Notes: a model not told the origin generated them from the sequence alone. Positions 42,803 through 52,949 are shown, counted from the stretch's first letter. The stretch is 64,000 bases of DNA from Oxalobacteraceae bacterium (GCA_013284265.1 JABTBR010000006.1:108727-172726), one strand, 5' to 3'. A program made the numbers and translations.

Positions 42803-43051
42803 CGGGGTTCCTTAGACGTTGCCCCTGTCTTGCCGCAGCCAGTCATGGCGCCGCCCGGCAGAGGCGGCGTTGATTAAAAATCACATCACTATGCAATAGT
42901 GGCCGCTGGAAGAGAGCGGCGCCACCAATTCAGGCTGGAACGATGTGGGTTGGTCGGTTTCATGGGCGTATGGTTGCAGTTCGGCGCCGGTCTGTCAAGC
43001 GCAGGCCTGGCCGGGCCATGCCCGGCGCGGCCATGCGCCAGCGCCGCCGCG

Positions 43052-43885
43052 TCAGCGCGGGCGCACGCTGTCGTTCAGGATGGCCGGCGGATAGTAGCGC
43101 TGGTAGCCCTCATAGACGACGCCGGTCCGGGCCGCTTTTTCCAGTAGTTCGCGCAGGAATTCCTGATCCTCGGCCTTCAGCGCCAGCTTGGAAATGTAGG
43201 CGCCGCTATAGTTCCAGGGCAGTTCCGGAATCGGTTCCAGGCGCAGCTTGTCGATCAGGCCGACGACGCGCTTGTCGCGCTTGATGGCGCCGGCCAAGAT
43301 GCTCGGTCCCATGATGGTCAGGTCGGCCGAGCCGGCCTGCAGCAGGCGCGCCACGGCGGTCACATCGACCTCGATGAAGAGCCGGCCCTGGTGTTCCAGT
43401 TCCTTGACCAGCGCCATATACGGCTCGCCATAGTCGAAGCCGCGCACCACCGCCACGCGCAGATCGCGCCGCTCCAGCAGTTCGTGGGCGTTGCTGATGG
43501 CGGGGCGGCTGCCGGCCACGGAAATGAGCATCGCGCGGCTGCCTATCATGGGCACGTGCAGGGCGATCTGGTCGCGCGTCGGCGTGCGCGTGGCCGGAAT
43601 CAGCAGATCGGCCTTGCCCGCTTCGAACATGGCCACCTGGCGCGCGCGCGGTACCACCGGGAAGACGAACTGGCAGCCGTATTTGGCGCCGAGGCTGCGC
43701 AACAGGTCGGGGTAGACGCCGTTGACCGTGTCCTGATTAATGACCACGTTGGCGCCGCTCGACGAGACTGGTACCAGAATCTCGCGCGAACACCCGGCGC
43801 GGGCGGCGGGGGCGGCGGCCAGGGCCAGGGCCAGGGCGCCAGCGGCCAGCTTGTCGCCCGTAAGGAAGTAGCGTTTTCTCGTCAT
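43052..43885 (-). CDS. Periplasmic solute-binding protein, SBP_bac_3 type
   Basis: The product has 277 aa with a signal peptide (cleavage near AARAGC). It has the two-lobed type-3 pattern, with NGVYPDLLRSLGAKYGCQFV and FEAGKADLLIPATRTPTRDQ. No transporter genes adjoin it. It is the second lone binding protein of this type in the window (the other is at 20134). It may serve a distant permease or a sensor. The 249-bp gap to trpS contains no gene I can support. Confidence 0.83.
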   Translation of the reverse strand: MTRKRYFLTGDKLAAGALALALAAAPAARAGCSREILVPVSSSGANVVINQDTVNGVYPDLLRSLGAKYGCQFVFPVVPRARQVAMFEAGKADLLIPATRTPTRDQIALHVPMIGSRAMLISVAGSRPAISNAHELLERRDLRVAVVRGFDYGEPYMALVKELEHQGRLFIEVDVTAVARLLQAGSADLTIMGPSILAGAIKRDKRVVGLIDKLRLEPIPELPWNYSGAYISKLALKAEDQEFLRELLEKAARTGVVYEGYQRYYPPAILNDSVRPR

Positions 43886-43959
43886 TATTACTTACTTTTC
43901 AGGGTGTCCGTCAGGTCAAGCCATTGTCGTTCATCGATGCGAAATTGCCAAGTGTCCGC

Positions 43960-45228
43960 TCAGGCCACGCGGTCGGCCCGGGCGGACAGGCGGTGCCGGC
44001 GGAAATAGCGCCAGGCCACCGCGATGGCGCACGCCTGCATCGCGGCGCAGACGAAGAAGCTGGAACCGATGCGCCAGTCGCCGGCCGGCAGCAGGCTGAC
44101 CCGGCCCAGGATGGCGCTGCCGACCAGCGGCATGACGATCAGGCCGAGGCTGCTGATCGATTGCAGCGAGCCCATCAGTTCCCCCTGTTCCTGTGCCGGG
44201 GTGGCCTTGGAAATGATGCCCTGCAGCGCAGGTCCGGCGGCGAAGGCCAGCAGATTGCACAGGATGAACAGATACATCATCCAGCCCTGGGTGGCCAGGC
44301 CATACAGGGTGTAAGTGATGCAGCCGGAAGCGAGCCCCAGCAGGGCCAGGCGCACCTCGCCGAAGCGCCTGATCAGCATGCCCAGCAGGCCGGCCTGCAC
44401 CACCATCGAGGCCAGGCCCACGCAGAACAGGGCCACGCCGTTCTGGCCGGGATTCCAGTCGAAGCGGAAATGGGTGTACAGCACCCAGGTCGACTGCAGC
44501 ATCACCTGGGCGCAGGTGACCAGCGCGAACACGACGATCAGGCCGCGGATATCGGCGCGGCGCGCCAGCTTCAGCACGGCCGCCAGCGGATTGATCTTGG
44601 TCAGCTTGAATCTGGAACGCTGCGCCAGCGGCAGGGATTCGGGCACCCAGAAATAGCCATAGATAAAATTACCGGCCGACAGGGCCGCCGCCACATAGAA
44701 GGGCAGGTGCAAGCTGTATTTTCCCAGCAGGCCGCCCAGGATGGGGCCGCAGATAAAGCCCAGGCCGAAGGCGGCGCCGACCTTGCCGAAGCTCTTGGCG
44801 CGGTTGTCGTGGCTGGAAATATCGGAAGCATAGGCCGAGGCCACCGACATGCTGGCCGAGGACATGCCGCCGATCACCCGGCCGATGAACATGCAGGCCA
44901 GGTTGGGCGCCCAGGCCGTGCTGAGGAAATTGATGCCCATGCCGGCCATCGAGTACAGCAGCACCGGACGGCGTCCGACCCGGTCGCTGACCGCGCCCAG
45001 CATGGGCATGAACAGGAATTGCATCAGCCCGAAGGTGGTGCCCATGATGCCGTACCACAACGCCTGCTGGGCCTTGGTATGGACGAATTCGCCCACCAGG
45101 ATGGGCAGCACCGGCACCACCAGGCCGATGCCGAGCATATCGATGAAGACGCAGACCAGGACAAAATTCAGATTGGCGCCGGGCTCGGCGGCGCCGGCTG
45201 TGGAGATTGCTTCGGTGGGCAGGCTCAT
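43960..45228 (-). CDS. MFS transporter, TetA-like
   Basis: The product has 422 aa and twelve helices. MFS motif A is present as GAVSDRVGRRPVLL between helices 2 and 3, and motif C as GAAFGLGFICGPILGG in helix 5. The sequence resembles the TCR/Tet(A) proton antiporters, but substrate cannot be assigned. No TetR-type repressor adjoins it, unlike classical tet genes. It ends about 75 bp before (downstream on the minus strand of) the binding-protein gene's start, which is probably a separate unit. Confidence 0.9.
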   Translation of the reverse strand: MSLPTEAISTAGAAEPGANLNFVLVCVFIDMLGIGLVVPVLPILVGEFVHTKAQQALWYGIMGTTFGLMQFLFMPMLGAVSDRVGRRPVLLYSMAGMGINFLSTAWAPNLACMFIGRVIGGMSSASMSVASAYASDISSHDNRAKSFGKVGAAFGLGFICGPILGGLLGKYSLHLPFYVAAALSAGNFIYGYFWVPESLPLAQRSRFKLTKINPLAAVLKLARRADIRGLIVVFALVTCAQVMLQSTWVLYTHFRFDWNPGQNGVALFCVGLASMVVQAGLLGMLIRRFGEVRLALLGLASGCITYTLYGLATQGWMMYLFILCNLLAFAAGPALQGIISKATPAQEQGELMGSLQSISSLGLIVMPLVGSAILGRVSLLPAGDWRIGSSFFVCAAMQACAIAVAWRYFRRHRLSARADRVA

Positions 45229-45283
45229 GTTGGCGTGGGCGCTTCCGTCTGGTGGCTGGGGATGGGCGGGGCAGGGCGGCCGG

Positions 45284-45943
45284 TCAGGGCGGCGCCGGGC
45301 TGGCGGCCCATTCGGCGATGAAGCTGTCGCGGAAGGCCACCAGCTCGGCCAGCCGGCCCTGGGCCAGGCGGCGCCCGGATTCGGTCTGCATCATCGCCGG
45401 CAGGGCCGACAGCTTGGTATCGATATGGTCGAGCGCAAAGCGCCTGTCGTCCAGTTCGCGGTGCAGGGCCATCGGGTCCTCGCCGTGGGCCAGGCTGGCG
45501 CCCATGCGCCCGGCCGTATAGAACAGCCGGGCCAGGCCGACGGCGCCGAGCGCGTCGAGCCGGTCGGCATCCTGGACGATTTTCGCTTCCATGGTTTCCG
45601 GGCGGATGCCGGCGGAAAAGCTGTGGCATTCGATCGCATGGCTGACGGCGCCGAGCTTGTCGGCCGGAAAACCCAGCGCGGCCAGCTGCCGGCTCGCCAG
45701 CAGGGCCGATTTGCGCGAGGCGAGATGGCGTTCGGGATCGTTCTTGGGCAGGTTGACCAGATCGTGCAGATAGCAGGCGGCCAGCACGACGAGGGTGTCG
45801 GCGCCCGGATAATCTTCCAGCATCAGGCTGGCGTTGCGCCAGACCCGGTGCAGGTGGTTGCTGTCGTGGGCGCCATCGTCTTCCAGGGCGGCCTTGGCCA
45901 GTTGCTCAAGGCGTGGATGCCAGCTGTTCAACAGTGTATTCAT
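45284..45943 (-). CDS. HD-domain phosphohydrolase
   Basis: The product has 219 aa. The metal ligands are visible as His in HDSNHLHRVWRNA, the HD pair in ACYLHDLVN, and a later Asp in KIVQDADRLDALG. This matches the YedJ/YfbR-like HD group that hydrolyses nucleotides or other phospho-compounds. The ATG at 45943 (MNTLLNSWHPRLEQL) follows CGGGAGAACG. It is 55 bp upstream of the MFS gene on the same strand. Confidence 0.88.
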   Translation of the reverse strand: MNTLLNSWHPRLEQLAKAALEDDGAHDSNHLHRVWRNASLMLEDYPGADTLVVLAACYLHDLVNLPKNDPERHLASRKSALLASRQLAALGFPADKLGAVSHAIECHSFSAGIRPETMEAKIVQDADRLDALGAVGLARLFYTAGRMGASLAHGEDPMALHRELDDRRFALDHIDTKLSALPAMMQTESGRRLAQGRLAELVAFRDSFIAEWAASPAPP

Positions 45944-46152
45944 CGTTCTCCCGGTGCGAGTCTGGTGCGGGCGGCCCGCTGGCGGTGGCGGGCGCGGCAC
46001 GGTAATTGTGGCATGAAACCGGGAACTGTCCCCGTAGTTTCACCGGAATTTCGCTAGGGCAGCAAATTTTACGTCTTTCAAAGGTTGCAGACTTGCTAAT
46101 TTTTTGATTCTTATGCAAAATATAAGCTGGTACCAATTTAAAAGGCAGAGAA

Positions 46153-46470
46153 ATGCGATTTGCGGTTTGCGTGGCAACAAGTTTGCTGATGATCAGTTCC
46201 AGCGCCATGGCGCTGGACGACACGCCGACGCAGCCATCGTATTCGCTGCGCCAGGACGAAGCGCGTCTTCAGGCCAAGGCCAAGGCGGAGCCGGGCGCGG
46301 TGCGCCGCGAGGACGACCGCCAGACGCGCAGCCAGCCGCGCTTTGCGCCTACGCTCGATCCGCTGGTGCCGGCGCAGGCGGTGGGCACGCCGGAACGGGG
46401 CGGCGCCGCGCCGTGGCAGTCCGAGCATATGCGCAATCAGGCCGAACGCCAGGGCCGCAAACTGCCGTAA
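46153..46470 (+). CDS. Small exported protein, 105 aa
   Basis: A signal peptide (MRFAVCVATSLLMISSSAMA) precedes a hydrophilic, Arg/Gln/Pro-rich mature part (RLQAKAKAEPGAVRREDDRQ) with no predicted fold. No family is recognised. The region upstream is AT-rich (46035-46150) and probably holds its promoter. Nothing else is coupled to it. Confidence 0.55.
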   Translation: MRFAVCVATSLLMISSSAMALDDTPTQPSYSLRQDEARLQAKAKAEPGAVRREDDRQTRSQPRFAPTLDPLVPAQAVGTPERGGAAPWQSEHMRNQAERQGRKLP

Positions 46471-46592
46471 GCGGCCAGCTTCTTCACAGGCAGCGCAGGA
46501 TTTCATCGCATTGCCGCAGTGCATTTATTTGCTGCGCAGGGTCTTGACTTGGGGTAACATTACGCCGGTAATGAATTCCTTGAGGAAATAGA

Positions 46593-47078
46593 ATGTCCAT
46601 CGTCAGCAGCGCTCCCCAGGCTAGCCCACCCGCCGAATACCTCGCCTTCACGCTGGGCAAGGAAGAATACGGTATCGACATCCAGAAGGTCAGCGAAATC
46701 CGCAGCTACGAGCTGCCGACCCGCATCGCCAATGCGCCCGGTTTCGTCAAGGGCGTGGTCAATCTGCGCGGCCTGATCGTGCCGATCGTGGACATGCGTA
46801 TCAAATTCAATCTGGGCACGCCGAGCTACGATCAGTTCACCGTGGTCATTATTCTGAATATCGGTCACCGGGTGGTGGGCATGGTGGTCGACCGCGTGTC
46901 CGACGTCACCACGCTGAGCCCGGAACAGATCAAGCCGGCCCCGGATATTGGCACCGCGCTCAACACCGACTACATCGTCGGCCTGGGCACGGTGGATGAA
47001 CGCATGCTGATCCTGGTCGATATCGACCGCCTGATGTCGAGCACCGACATGGGCTTGCTCGAAGCCGTCGCCGCCTGA
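46593..47078 (+). CDS. cheW: Chemotaxis coupling protein CheW
   Basis: The product has 161 aa and a single CheW domain: EYLAFTLGKEEYGIDIQKVS at the start, RIANAPGFVKGVVNLRGLIV (receptor/CheA contact), and DRVSDVTTLSPEQI. CheW links chemoreceptors to the CheA kinase. It stands alone, without other che genes, so it may serve a distant cluster or an orphan receptor. GAGGAAATAGA precedes the ATG. Confidence 0.95.
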   Translation: MSIVSSAPQASPPAEYLAFTLGKEEYGIDIQKVSEIRSYELPTRIANAPGFVKGVVNLRGLIVPIVDMRIKFNLGTPSYDQFTVVIILNIGHRVVGMVVDRVSDVTTLSPEQIKPAPDIGTALNTDYIVGLGTVDERMLILVDIDRLMSSTDMGLLEAVAA

Positions 47079-47135
47079 GGCGGATGCCTTTAAGTCGAAA
47101 AAATACTCACTTGGCGGGCCGGCGGCAGCTGTTTA

Positions 47136-47234
47136 AACCCACGGCCTAACCCTGGGGTCTGACCAGGGTCTGGAGAGGGGGGCTGCGCCCCGCCGGTCCC
47201 GACGGGACCGGCCCCCGGGTCTTTGCCGTGGGTT
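47136..47234. repeat. Interspersed nested palindrome, copy D (inverted relative to copy C)
   Basis: Read on the minus strand, this copy starts AACCCACGGCAAAGA and continues almost as in copy C at 28233, including GGTCCCGTCGGGACC and GGGGCGCAGCCCC. So C and D are the same full element in opposite orientations. It lies between the converging 3' ends of cheW and the RNase H-like gene. The shared flank GCGGGCCGGCGGC lies immediately left. Confidence 0.9.
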
Positions 47235-47271
47235 CTAAAAAGCGCGCCGGCTCGCATAACTTAACGGCACA

Positions 47272-47967
47272 TTATTGCTGCTGTTGCTCCTGCTCCTGCT
47301 GCCAGGACGCGATCGCCTGCTGCGACAGCAGGTCCGCCGCGCCGTTGCGGTGGCGCGGCAGCCAGGCCAGGCGCACGTCGGCCAGCGTGGCCATCAGCGC
47401 CAGGCTGCGCGCACGCAGCGCTTCCAGGCCGATGGCGCCGTCCGCTTCCCTGCCATTGACATCATTGATCACCACCTGACTGTCGCCGTGGATCAGCAAC
47501 TGCGCCGGCTGCAAGGGCGCCGCCGCTTCCAGCAGCGCGATCAAGGCCAGGTATTCCGCTTCGCCGCTATTGCCATAGCCGGCCCGGCGGCTGATCGCCA
47601 CCCGTTCACCCTGCGGCCCCAACAGCAGCGCGCCTATGCCCAGCCGGCCCGGATTCGGATGGGCCGAACCATCGAACCATCCCTGCCAGACACCTGCGGG
47701 CGGGCGCCGGTGCGCCAGTTGCTGCTGGCGCCGCGCCATCTTCTGTTCCATCTTGGCGGCGCGCCGGGCCGCATCGGCCGCCAGCAGACGGGAACGCTCG
47801 GCCAGTAGCGCGTCAAGCCCGCCGGCGCCGGCGGCCTGGATCAGCATGTGGCGCAATGCCTGCAGTTCGCTGACGCCGCTGCGCGCGGCCAGCCGCCGGG
47901 CGAGCACCCGCTCGCCCTTGAAGGCGGCCGCGCTCAGCGCTTCCCATGTGTGTTCCGACTCGCTCAT
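47272..47967 (-). CDS. RNase HI-like protein with helical N-terminal extension
   Basis: The product has about 231 aa. The C-terminal RNase H fold has the acidic active-site residues in WFDGSAHPNPGRLGIGALL (Asp), NSGEAEYLALIALL (Glu), LIHGDSQVVI (Asp) and RHRNGAADLL (Asp). The N-terminal ~85 residues are helical and Arg/Gln-rich (RAAKMEQKMARRQQQLAHRR). It may remove RNA from RNA-DNA hybrids or act as an RnhA paralogue. Ribosome sites are poor; starts at 47967 and 47976 are both possible. The C-terminus is a Gln/Glu run. Confidence 0.8.
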   Translation of the reverse strand: MSESEHTWEALSAAAFKGERVLARRLAARSGVSELQALRHMLIQAAGAGGLDALLAERSRLLAADAARRAAKMEQKMARRQQQLAHRRPPAGVWQGWFDGSAHPNPGRLGIGALLLGPQGERVAISRRAGYGNSGEAEYLALIALLEAAAPLQPAQLLIHGDSQVVINDVNGREADGAIGLEALRARSLALMATLADVRLAWLPRHRNGAADLLSQQAIASWQQEQEQQQQ

Positions 47968-48055
47968 CGCGCTCATCAATGCAAAAGGCGCCAGCATAAG
48001 GCATATGCTGGCGCCCGTCGCGCAGTTTTGATGCGCGTGCACGGAGTGGGTGTGC

Positions 48056-48784
48056 CTAGTCGCGGGTCGGATTGTCCGGATGGCGGTCGTTGCGGTTACG
48101 GATGCCGTCGCCATCGCGGTCGTGGTCGCGGCGATTGCTCACGCCATCGCCATCCTGGTCGCGGTCATAGCGATTGGGTACGCCATCGCGGTCGCTGTCG
48201 CGCATGCCGTGGTAGCGGCCCTTGCCGGGGATGTGATGGTCCCAGCGCGCTTCTTCGCGATACCAGCGGCCATCCCGTTCGGCCCAGCGCGGCTGGGAAT
48301 ACACATAGCCGGGACGTTCGGCGACCCAGCGTCCGCCTACCCAGTCGTGGCGGCCATGGCGCCATTCCCAGTAGCCGGGGGACCAGATGTAGCCGTGCCG
48401 TGCCGAGGGCACGCGCTCATAGCGCGGCGGCGGCGGGGCGGTCACCACATAGTCGGGCGCCGGCGCGGATACCGTGATCCAGCCGCCCCGGTCCAGGCGC
48501 CAGCCATCGCGGTCCTGCACCCAGGTGGCGCTGCGGAATTGCTGGCCCTGGCGTTCGGCTTCCCAGCGGCCGGCCTGCCAGGCGTGGCGGTGGCCATCCC
48601 AGTTCCAGTATCCGGGCGCCCAGATATAGCCGCGGCGGGCTTGCGGCATGCTTTCAAAGCGGGGTGGCGGCGGTGCGTCGCCAATGACGATGCTCAGGCC
48701 CACCTGGGCCGAAGCGCTCATGGGCACAAAGGCGGCGGCGCTGATGGCAATCAGTGCAGCGGCATAGAATTTGATCTTGGTCAT
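48056..48784 (-). CDS. YXWGXW-repeat exported protein with Asp-rich calcium-binding-like tail
   Basis: The product has 242 aa with a signal peptide (ending ASAQ). Two blocks of YXWGXW-type repeats follow ([18 protein letters not shown] and [18 protein letters not shown]), in tandem copies about 80 residues apart. The C-terminal 45 residues are thrombospondin-type-3-like ([20 protein letters not shown]), which often bind calcium. The protein is probably envelope-associated; its role is unknown. Confidence 0.85.
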   Translation of the reverse strand: MTKIKFYAAALIAISAAAFVPMSASAQVGLSIVIGDAPPPPRFESMPQARRGYIWAPGYWNWDGHRHAWQAGRWEAERQGQQFRSATWVQDRDGWRLDRGGWITVSAPAPDYVVTAPPPPRYERVPSARHGYIWSPGYWEWRHGRHDWVGGRWVAERPGYVYSQPRWAERDGRWYREEARWDHHIPGKGRYHGMRDSDRDGVPNRYDRDQDGDGVSNRRDHDRDGDGIRNRNDRHPDNPTRD

Positions 48785-49000
48785 GGTGTTCTCCTGTGGC
48801 TGCGTCGGTTACGCTTGAATTGACTATAGCAAGCGGTTTGCGCAAGGAAGAACTCTGATGCAACTTTTTACAACTGACACAAAGCTGTGTGGCCGTATGT
48901 GCGTTGGCGCACAGACCGCTAGGGCGGGGAAACTGGCTGTCGGCTCACTTCGCCTGTCACGCGCGGCTGCGGGCGTGCAGGCGAAGCTGGTGGCGCCGCA

Positions 49001-49252
49001 TCAGATCTTGTCCGCGGTGGAGGCCGAAGCCAGGGACTTGCGCTCGTCGGCCAGCGACTGGCGTTTTTCTTCGGCCGTCATGCGCTTGGCGCTGACCACC
49101 ACCACTTGCGGCGCTGCGGTGCTCATCGGCACGGCGATGCTGGCGACGGCCGGTGGCATGGTGGCTTCTTCCTTGTCGAACACATAGTTGGCGGCGCAAG
49201 CCAGGCCCAGGGTGACGACAAACAGGGCTTCGAAGTTTTTCAGGGCTTTCAT
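49001..49252 (-). CDS. Small single-pass membrane protein, 83 aa
   Basis: The frame has one N-terminal hydrophobic segment (NFEALFVVTLGLACAANYVF) and then a polar tail with KRMTAEEKRQSLADERKSLA. AAAGGAAGATC precedes the ATG. No family is recognised. It is divergent from the large PBP operon; the 200-bp space between them probably contains both promoters. Confidence 0.6.
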   Translation of the reverse strand: MKALKNFEALFVVTLGLACAANYVFDKEEATMPPAVASIAVPMSTAAPQVVVVSAKRMTAEEKRQSLADERKSLASASTADKI

Positions 49253-49454
49253 GATCTTCCTTTCGGTGGGTGAGTGGTGTTTCGATGCTGGTACTTTAGC
49301 CATTGGCCTTTTGTGAAACCACCGCTTTGTGACGAGCAGCATTTTTGGCGGGCCGAAATGCAGAAAGCGCCGACTAAACGTCGCGCCCAGCGCCATGGTT
49401 TCTTCCTCCCCCCGCTCAGGCGCCCCATACCCACCACGGCGGCGCGAGGCTCGT

Positions 49455-52400
49455 ATGCCAGGATTAATAACTTCTATTTTGCAAGCGATAGCGGCAGGCC
49501 TGCGTGCGCGCCGGCGCGCCGCCAATCTGCGTGCGGGCAGCGCAGACAAGGGCGCCAAGGCGGACGTGGCGGCGCAGCGGCGCTTGCGGTCTATACAAGC
49601 GGGCGTCAGCGCCGCGCAGGTACCGGGTGTGTCTGGCCGGGACGGCGAAGCCGCCGTGGGCCGGGCTGGCACTCATGCTGGCGGCGCGGCCGCAGGTGAG
49701 CTCTTGCGCGGGCGTCTGCCGCGCCTGATCGGGTACGCCGGCGCGGCGGCCACGCTGGCCGGCGGCCTGCTGATCGCCGGCCACGCGCTGCATCTGGGCC
49801 AGGCCACCGCCAGCACCGCCCAGGCGCTGGAGGCGGTGCATGCGGCCAGCGCCTGGCATGCGCTGCTGCCTGGCGTGGCGTTTACGGTGCCGGCGCGGGC
49901 CGGCGTCAGTGCCAGCGTCAACACCGGCGGCGCGCTGCTGTTCGCCAGCGGCATGCAGGCCGCGCCGGCGGTGCGGGTGGACCTGTGCAGCCAGCTGCGC
50001 CAGCCAGGCGCCGCCACCTTGCTGCCGCTGCGGCTGGGCTACAGCTTTGACGATGTGCGGCGCTTGGAGGCGCAGAACCGCGGTACGGATCATGCTGTGG
50101 TGCTGCGCAATGTGCTGCTGGTCGGCGCAGCGGAAGAGGGCGGCACCGTCATGCCGGAAGTGCAGATCAGCGGCCCGGCCCGCGCCGACTTTGCCGATCC
50201 GCTCAGCGAACCCTTGCAGCTATCGTGGCGCAGCAAGCAGGGAAAGGCGCGCTGGCTCAGCGACGCCAGCTTCGGCCAGATTGAGCAGGGTGCCAGTGGC
50301 CGCGTAGCCTTGCGCCAGCAGGGCTGGCTGATCTGGGGCGCGGATGGCGGCCAGGCGCTGCGCATCGAAAGGCGCAGTAACGCCATGTGCGCACAGGCGG
50401 GGGAGCTGCTGCTGCAACTGTATCGCTTGCCGGCGCAAGCGCAAACGGCTGGCACGCGCGCCTGGGTCACGGCCTTCCCCGCGCGCGGCAAGGCGGTCGG
50501 CGCCTGGCTGGCGCCGGGACAGTATCAGGTGCCCGCCGCCGCGCCGGCCGCGCTGGAAGACCAGACGCTATTTCAGGTCTTGCAGGCCAAGGGACTGGTC
50601 AGGCTGGGGCGCGATGGCGCCATTGAACTGGCGCCGCGTGATCTTCCGCAATGGCGCGCCGCAGGCGCTGGCGACCGTGCGGCGGCATTGGAATGGGACG
50701 CGGCCAGCATCGACGACGGCAGCCGTCAGTTATTCAAGCGCTTGTATTACCAGGCGGACGGCGCGTATGTGCGCGATCAGATTGCGCTGTTTAATAGCGA
50801 GCGCCGCCTGCTGGCATGGCGGGTCCCGCAATCTGGCGCGATCCCAGCAAAAATGTCCGGCGACATCGCGGCCACGCAAAATGCGGACTTGCAATGGCAG
50901 GCGTCTTTCGCATCGCCAGACGGTGCGGGTGCGGACAGCGGCGCGGTGCCACTACCAGCTAGCAGCCAGATGCCGCCATCGGCCGTGCGCCTGTTCGCAC
51001 GCCTGCCTCAGGGCTGGGCGCCCTGGAGCCGGCTAGCGCATTGGCCGCAGCGGCAGGCGCCGCCTGGATTGACGCTGACGCTGATGTTGCCCGTGCCGGC
51101 GCAAGGCGGCGAGACGCTGCAACTACTGCTGGCTGGGCGCGCACTGCGTGCCAGCGGCGCGCAACTGCGCATCAGCGCTGCCTGTAGTGGACGCGCCTGC
51201 ACGCGCCCCGACGATGTGCAGCGACTGAGTCTGGAACTGCAGCCCGGCGCCCGCAGCGTTGCGCTGGACGTGCAGCCGCTCGCGATCGATGCGCCGGAAG
51301 AACGCCAGTATCGTCACTTGCGCGTCACCGCTGGCCAGTTGGCCTGGCATGCCCTGCCGCCAGCCAGCCTCGCAGGGCGGGGCGCGAAGGGCTACGGTGA
51401 CGGTACCGGCACGGCGGCCCGTGCTGCCGGGGCCGCGCCCGGCGGTGCGCGCACCACGGCAGTACAACTGCGCGACCGCCACGGCAGTCTGCTGTGGACC
51501 GACGGCGAAGCCGTACCGGCCGCACAGCGGGCCGGTCTGGGCACCATGCTCGGTGTCAGCGCGGAACACGGCAGCAGCGTGGCCGGTATGCTGGCACGTC
51601 TGCCCGCTGCTTCCGGCGCGCCCGTCAAGGCCAGCCTCACCCTGGACTTGCCCTTGCAGACGCTGTCCCGGCGGGTGCTGGACTGTGTCGCCATGCGGCG
51701 CGGCCGCTGGGACGGCGCATCCTGCAGCGGCGGCCTGGCCGTGCCGGCGGAGCGCCGCGCCGGCCTGCTCATTCTCGACACGGAGAATGGCGACATCCTG
51801 GCCGCGGCCGGCGCAGGCACCGGGGTCGTGAGCGGCGCCAACTGGCGCGAGGTGCGCGACTTCGACCGCAGCAACCCGGCGCGCAGTCCCTTGCGCCTGC
51901 CCGCCTTGCAGCACGATGGCGGCGCCCACCAGAGTCCCGGCTCCACCTTCAAGGTGGTCAGCGCGCTCGGCCTGGAGATGGCCGCGCGGCGCGATCCCTG
52001 GATCGACAGCCTGCTGGCCGGCATGCCGCTGGCCGCCATCAACCGGCTTGCCCATGAACGCGGCTTCGCCTTCCAGACCGGTGCGGCCAGCTATCCTGTC
52101 AACGCGGGAAATGCCGCCCACATCACCAATTACCGTGAGCAGGGCCTGGACCGGCGCGCGCAGGAAGGCAGGCTGGGACTGGCGCAGGCGCTGAGCTACA
52201 GCCTCAATACCTGGTTCGCCTGGTCGGGTGAATTGAGCGACGCCAGCCTGTTCGGCCGTGCCGATGGCGGTGCGCCGGACCTGCAGGCGCTCGACCCCGG
52301 CGCCCTCGACGCGCTGCGCCCGATTGTCGCGGCGGCCCACACACTGGGCTTCGAGCAGGCCACGCGGCTCGACGGCGGCTTGCTGCCGGCCGATTTCAAC

Positions 52401-52949
52401 TGGTCCATCTGGGACGCGTTGCAGGCGACACCGGCCCACATCGACCCTATCCACACCCGCCACGAACTGCGCCAGATGTCGATTGGCCTGCGCATGCAGG
52501 TCACGCCGCTGCAAATGGCGCTGGCCGCCGGCGCCATCGGGCAGGGTAGGGTGATCGCCCCGCGCCTGCTGCTGGCATTGGATGGCCGCGGCGCGGTAGC
52601 GGCCGCCAAAGCCCCTGGACTGGGCGTGCGCCTTGACCGTATCCGCGCCGGTATGAAGGGCGTCGTCGACTTTGGCACCGGGGCGGGCGCTTTCTCCGGC
52701 GCCGCGCTGGCCCCGCTGCGCGCCGGCCTGTATGGCAAAACCGGCACCGCCCCCACCGGCCCGGACAGCGCCACCGTCTGGTTCACCGGCTGGCTGGAAC
52801 CGGGCAGTCTGCCCGGACAGACCCACCGGCTCGCCTTTGCCGTGTTCGCCAGCCATTCGGAAGCCAGCGGCGGCGAGCACGCCGCGCCGGTCATCGCCGC
52901 CTTGCTTGCCACTTTGGCACGCCAGAGCGCCGAACAGAAGGGGAAATGA
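49455..52949 (+). CDS. Penicillin-binding transpeptidase with very long unassigned N-terminal region
   Basis: The product has 1164 aa. A transmembrane helix (LIGYAGAAATLAGGLLIAGH) lies near residue 95. About 600 residues follow without a domain I recognise, Ala/Gly/Arg-rich but with periodic beta character. The transpeptidase domain is C-terminal (about 730-1150) with all three active-site motifs: S830-T-F-K833 (SxxK), S916-L-N (SxN) and K1095-T-G-T (KTG). It should therefore bind beta-lactams and may cross-link peptidoglycan. There is no glycosyltransferase (GT51) domain and no PASTA or dimerisation domain, so it is not an ordinary PBP1 or PBP2. It opens a seven-gene operon with regulatory proteins. 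The ATG at 49455 is a choice among several. Confidence 0.85.
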   Translation: MPGLITSILQAIAAGLRARRRAANLRAGSADKGAKADVAAQRRLRSIQAGVSAAQVPGVSGRDGEAAVGRAGTHAGGAAAGELLRGRLPRLIGYAGAAATLAGGLLIAGHALHLGQATASTAQALEAVHAASAWHALLPGVAFTVPARAGVSASVNTGGALLFASGMQAAPAVRVDLCSQLRQPGAATLLPLRLGYSFDDVRRLEAQNRGTDHAVVLRNVLLVGAAEEGGTVMPEVQISGPARADFADPLSEPLQLSWRSKQGKARWLSDASFGQIEQGASGRVALRQQGWLIWGADGGQALRIERRSNAMCAQAGELLLQLYRLPAQAQTAGTRAWVTAFPARGKAVGAWLAPGQYQVPAAAPAALEDQTLFQVLQAKGLVRLGRDGAIELAPRDLPQWRAAGAGDRAAALEWDAASIDDGSRQLFKRLYYQADGAYVRDQIALFNSERRLLAWRVPQSGAIPAKMSGDIAATQNADLQWQASFASPDGAGADSGAVPLPASSQMPPSAVRLFARLPQGWAPWSRLAHWPQRQAPPGLTLTLMLPVPAQGGETLQLLLAGRALRASGAQLRISAACSGRACTRPDDVQRLSLELQPGARSVALDVQPLAIDAPEERQYRHLRVTAGQLAWHALPPASLAGRGAKGYGDGTGTAARAAGAAPGGARTTAVQLRDRHGSLLWTDGEAVPAAQRAGLGTMLGVSAEHGSSVAGMLARLPAASGAPVKASLTLDLPLQTLSRRVLDCVAMRRGRWDGASCSGGLAVPAERRAGLLILDTENGDILAAAGAGTGVVSGANWREVRDFDRSNPARSPLRLPALQHDGGAHQSPGSTFKVVSALGLEMAARRDPWIDSLLAGMPLAAINRLAHERGFAFQTGAASYPVNAGNAAHITNYREQGLDRRAQEGRLGLAQALSYSLNTWFAWSGELSDASLFGRADGGAPDLQALDPGALDALRPIVAAAHTLGFEQATRLDGGLLPADFNWSIWDALQATPAHIDPIHTRHELRQMSIGLRMQVTPLQMALAAGAIGQGRVIAPRLLLALDGRGAVAAAKAPGLGVRLDRIRAGMKGVVDFGTGAGAFSGAALAPLRAGLYGKTGTAPTGPDSATVWFTGWLEPGSLPGQTHRLAFAVFASHSEASGGEHAAPVIAALLATLARQSAEQKGK

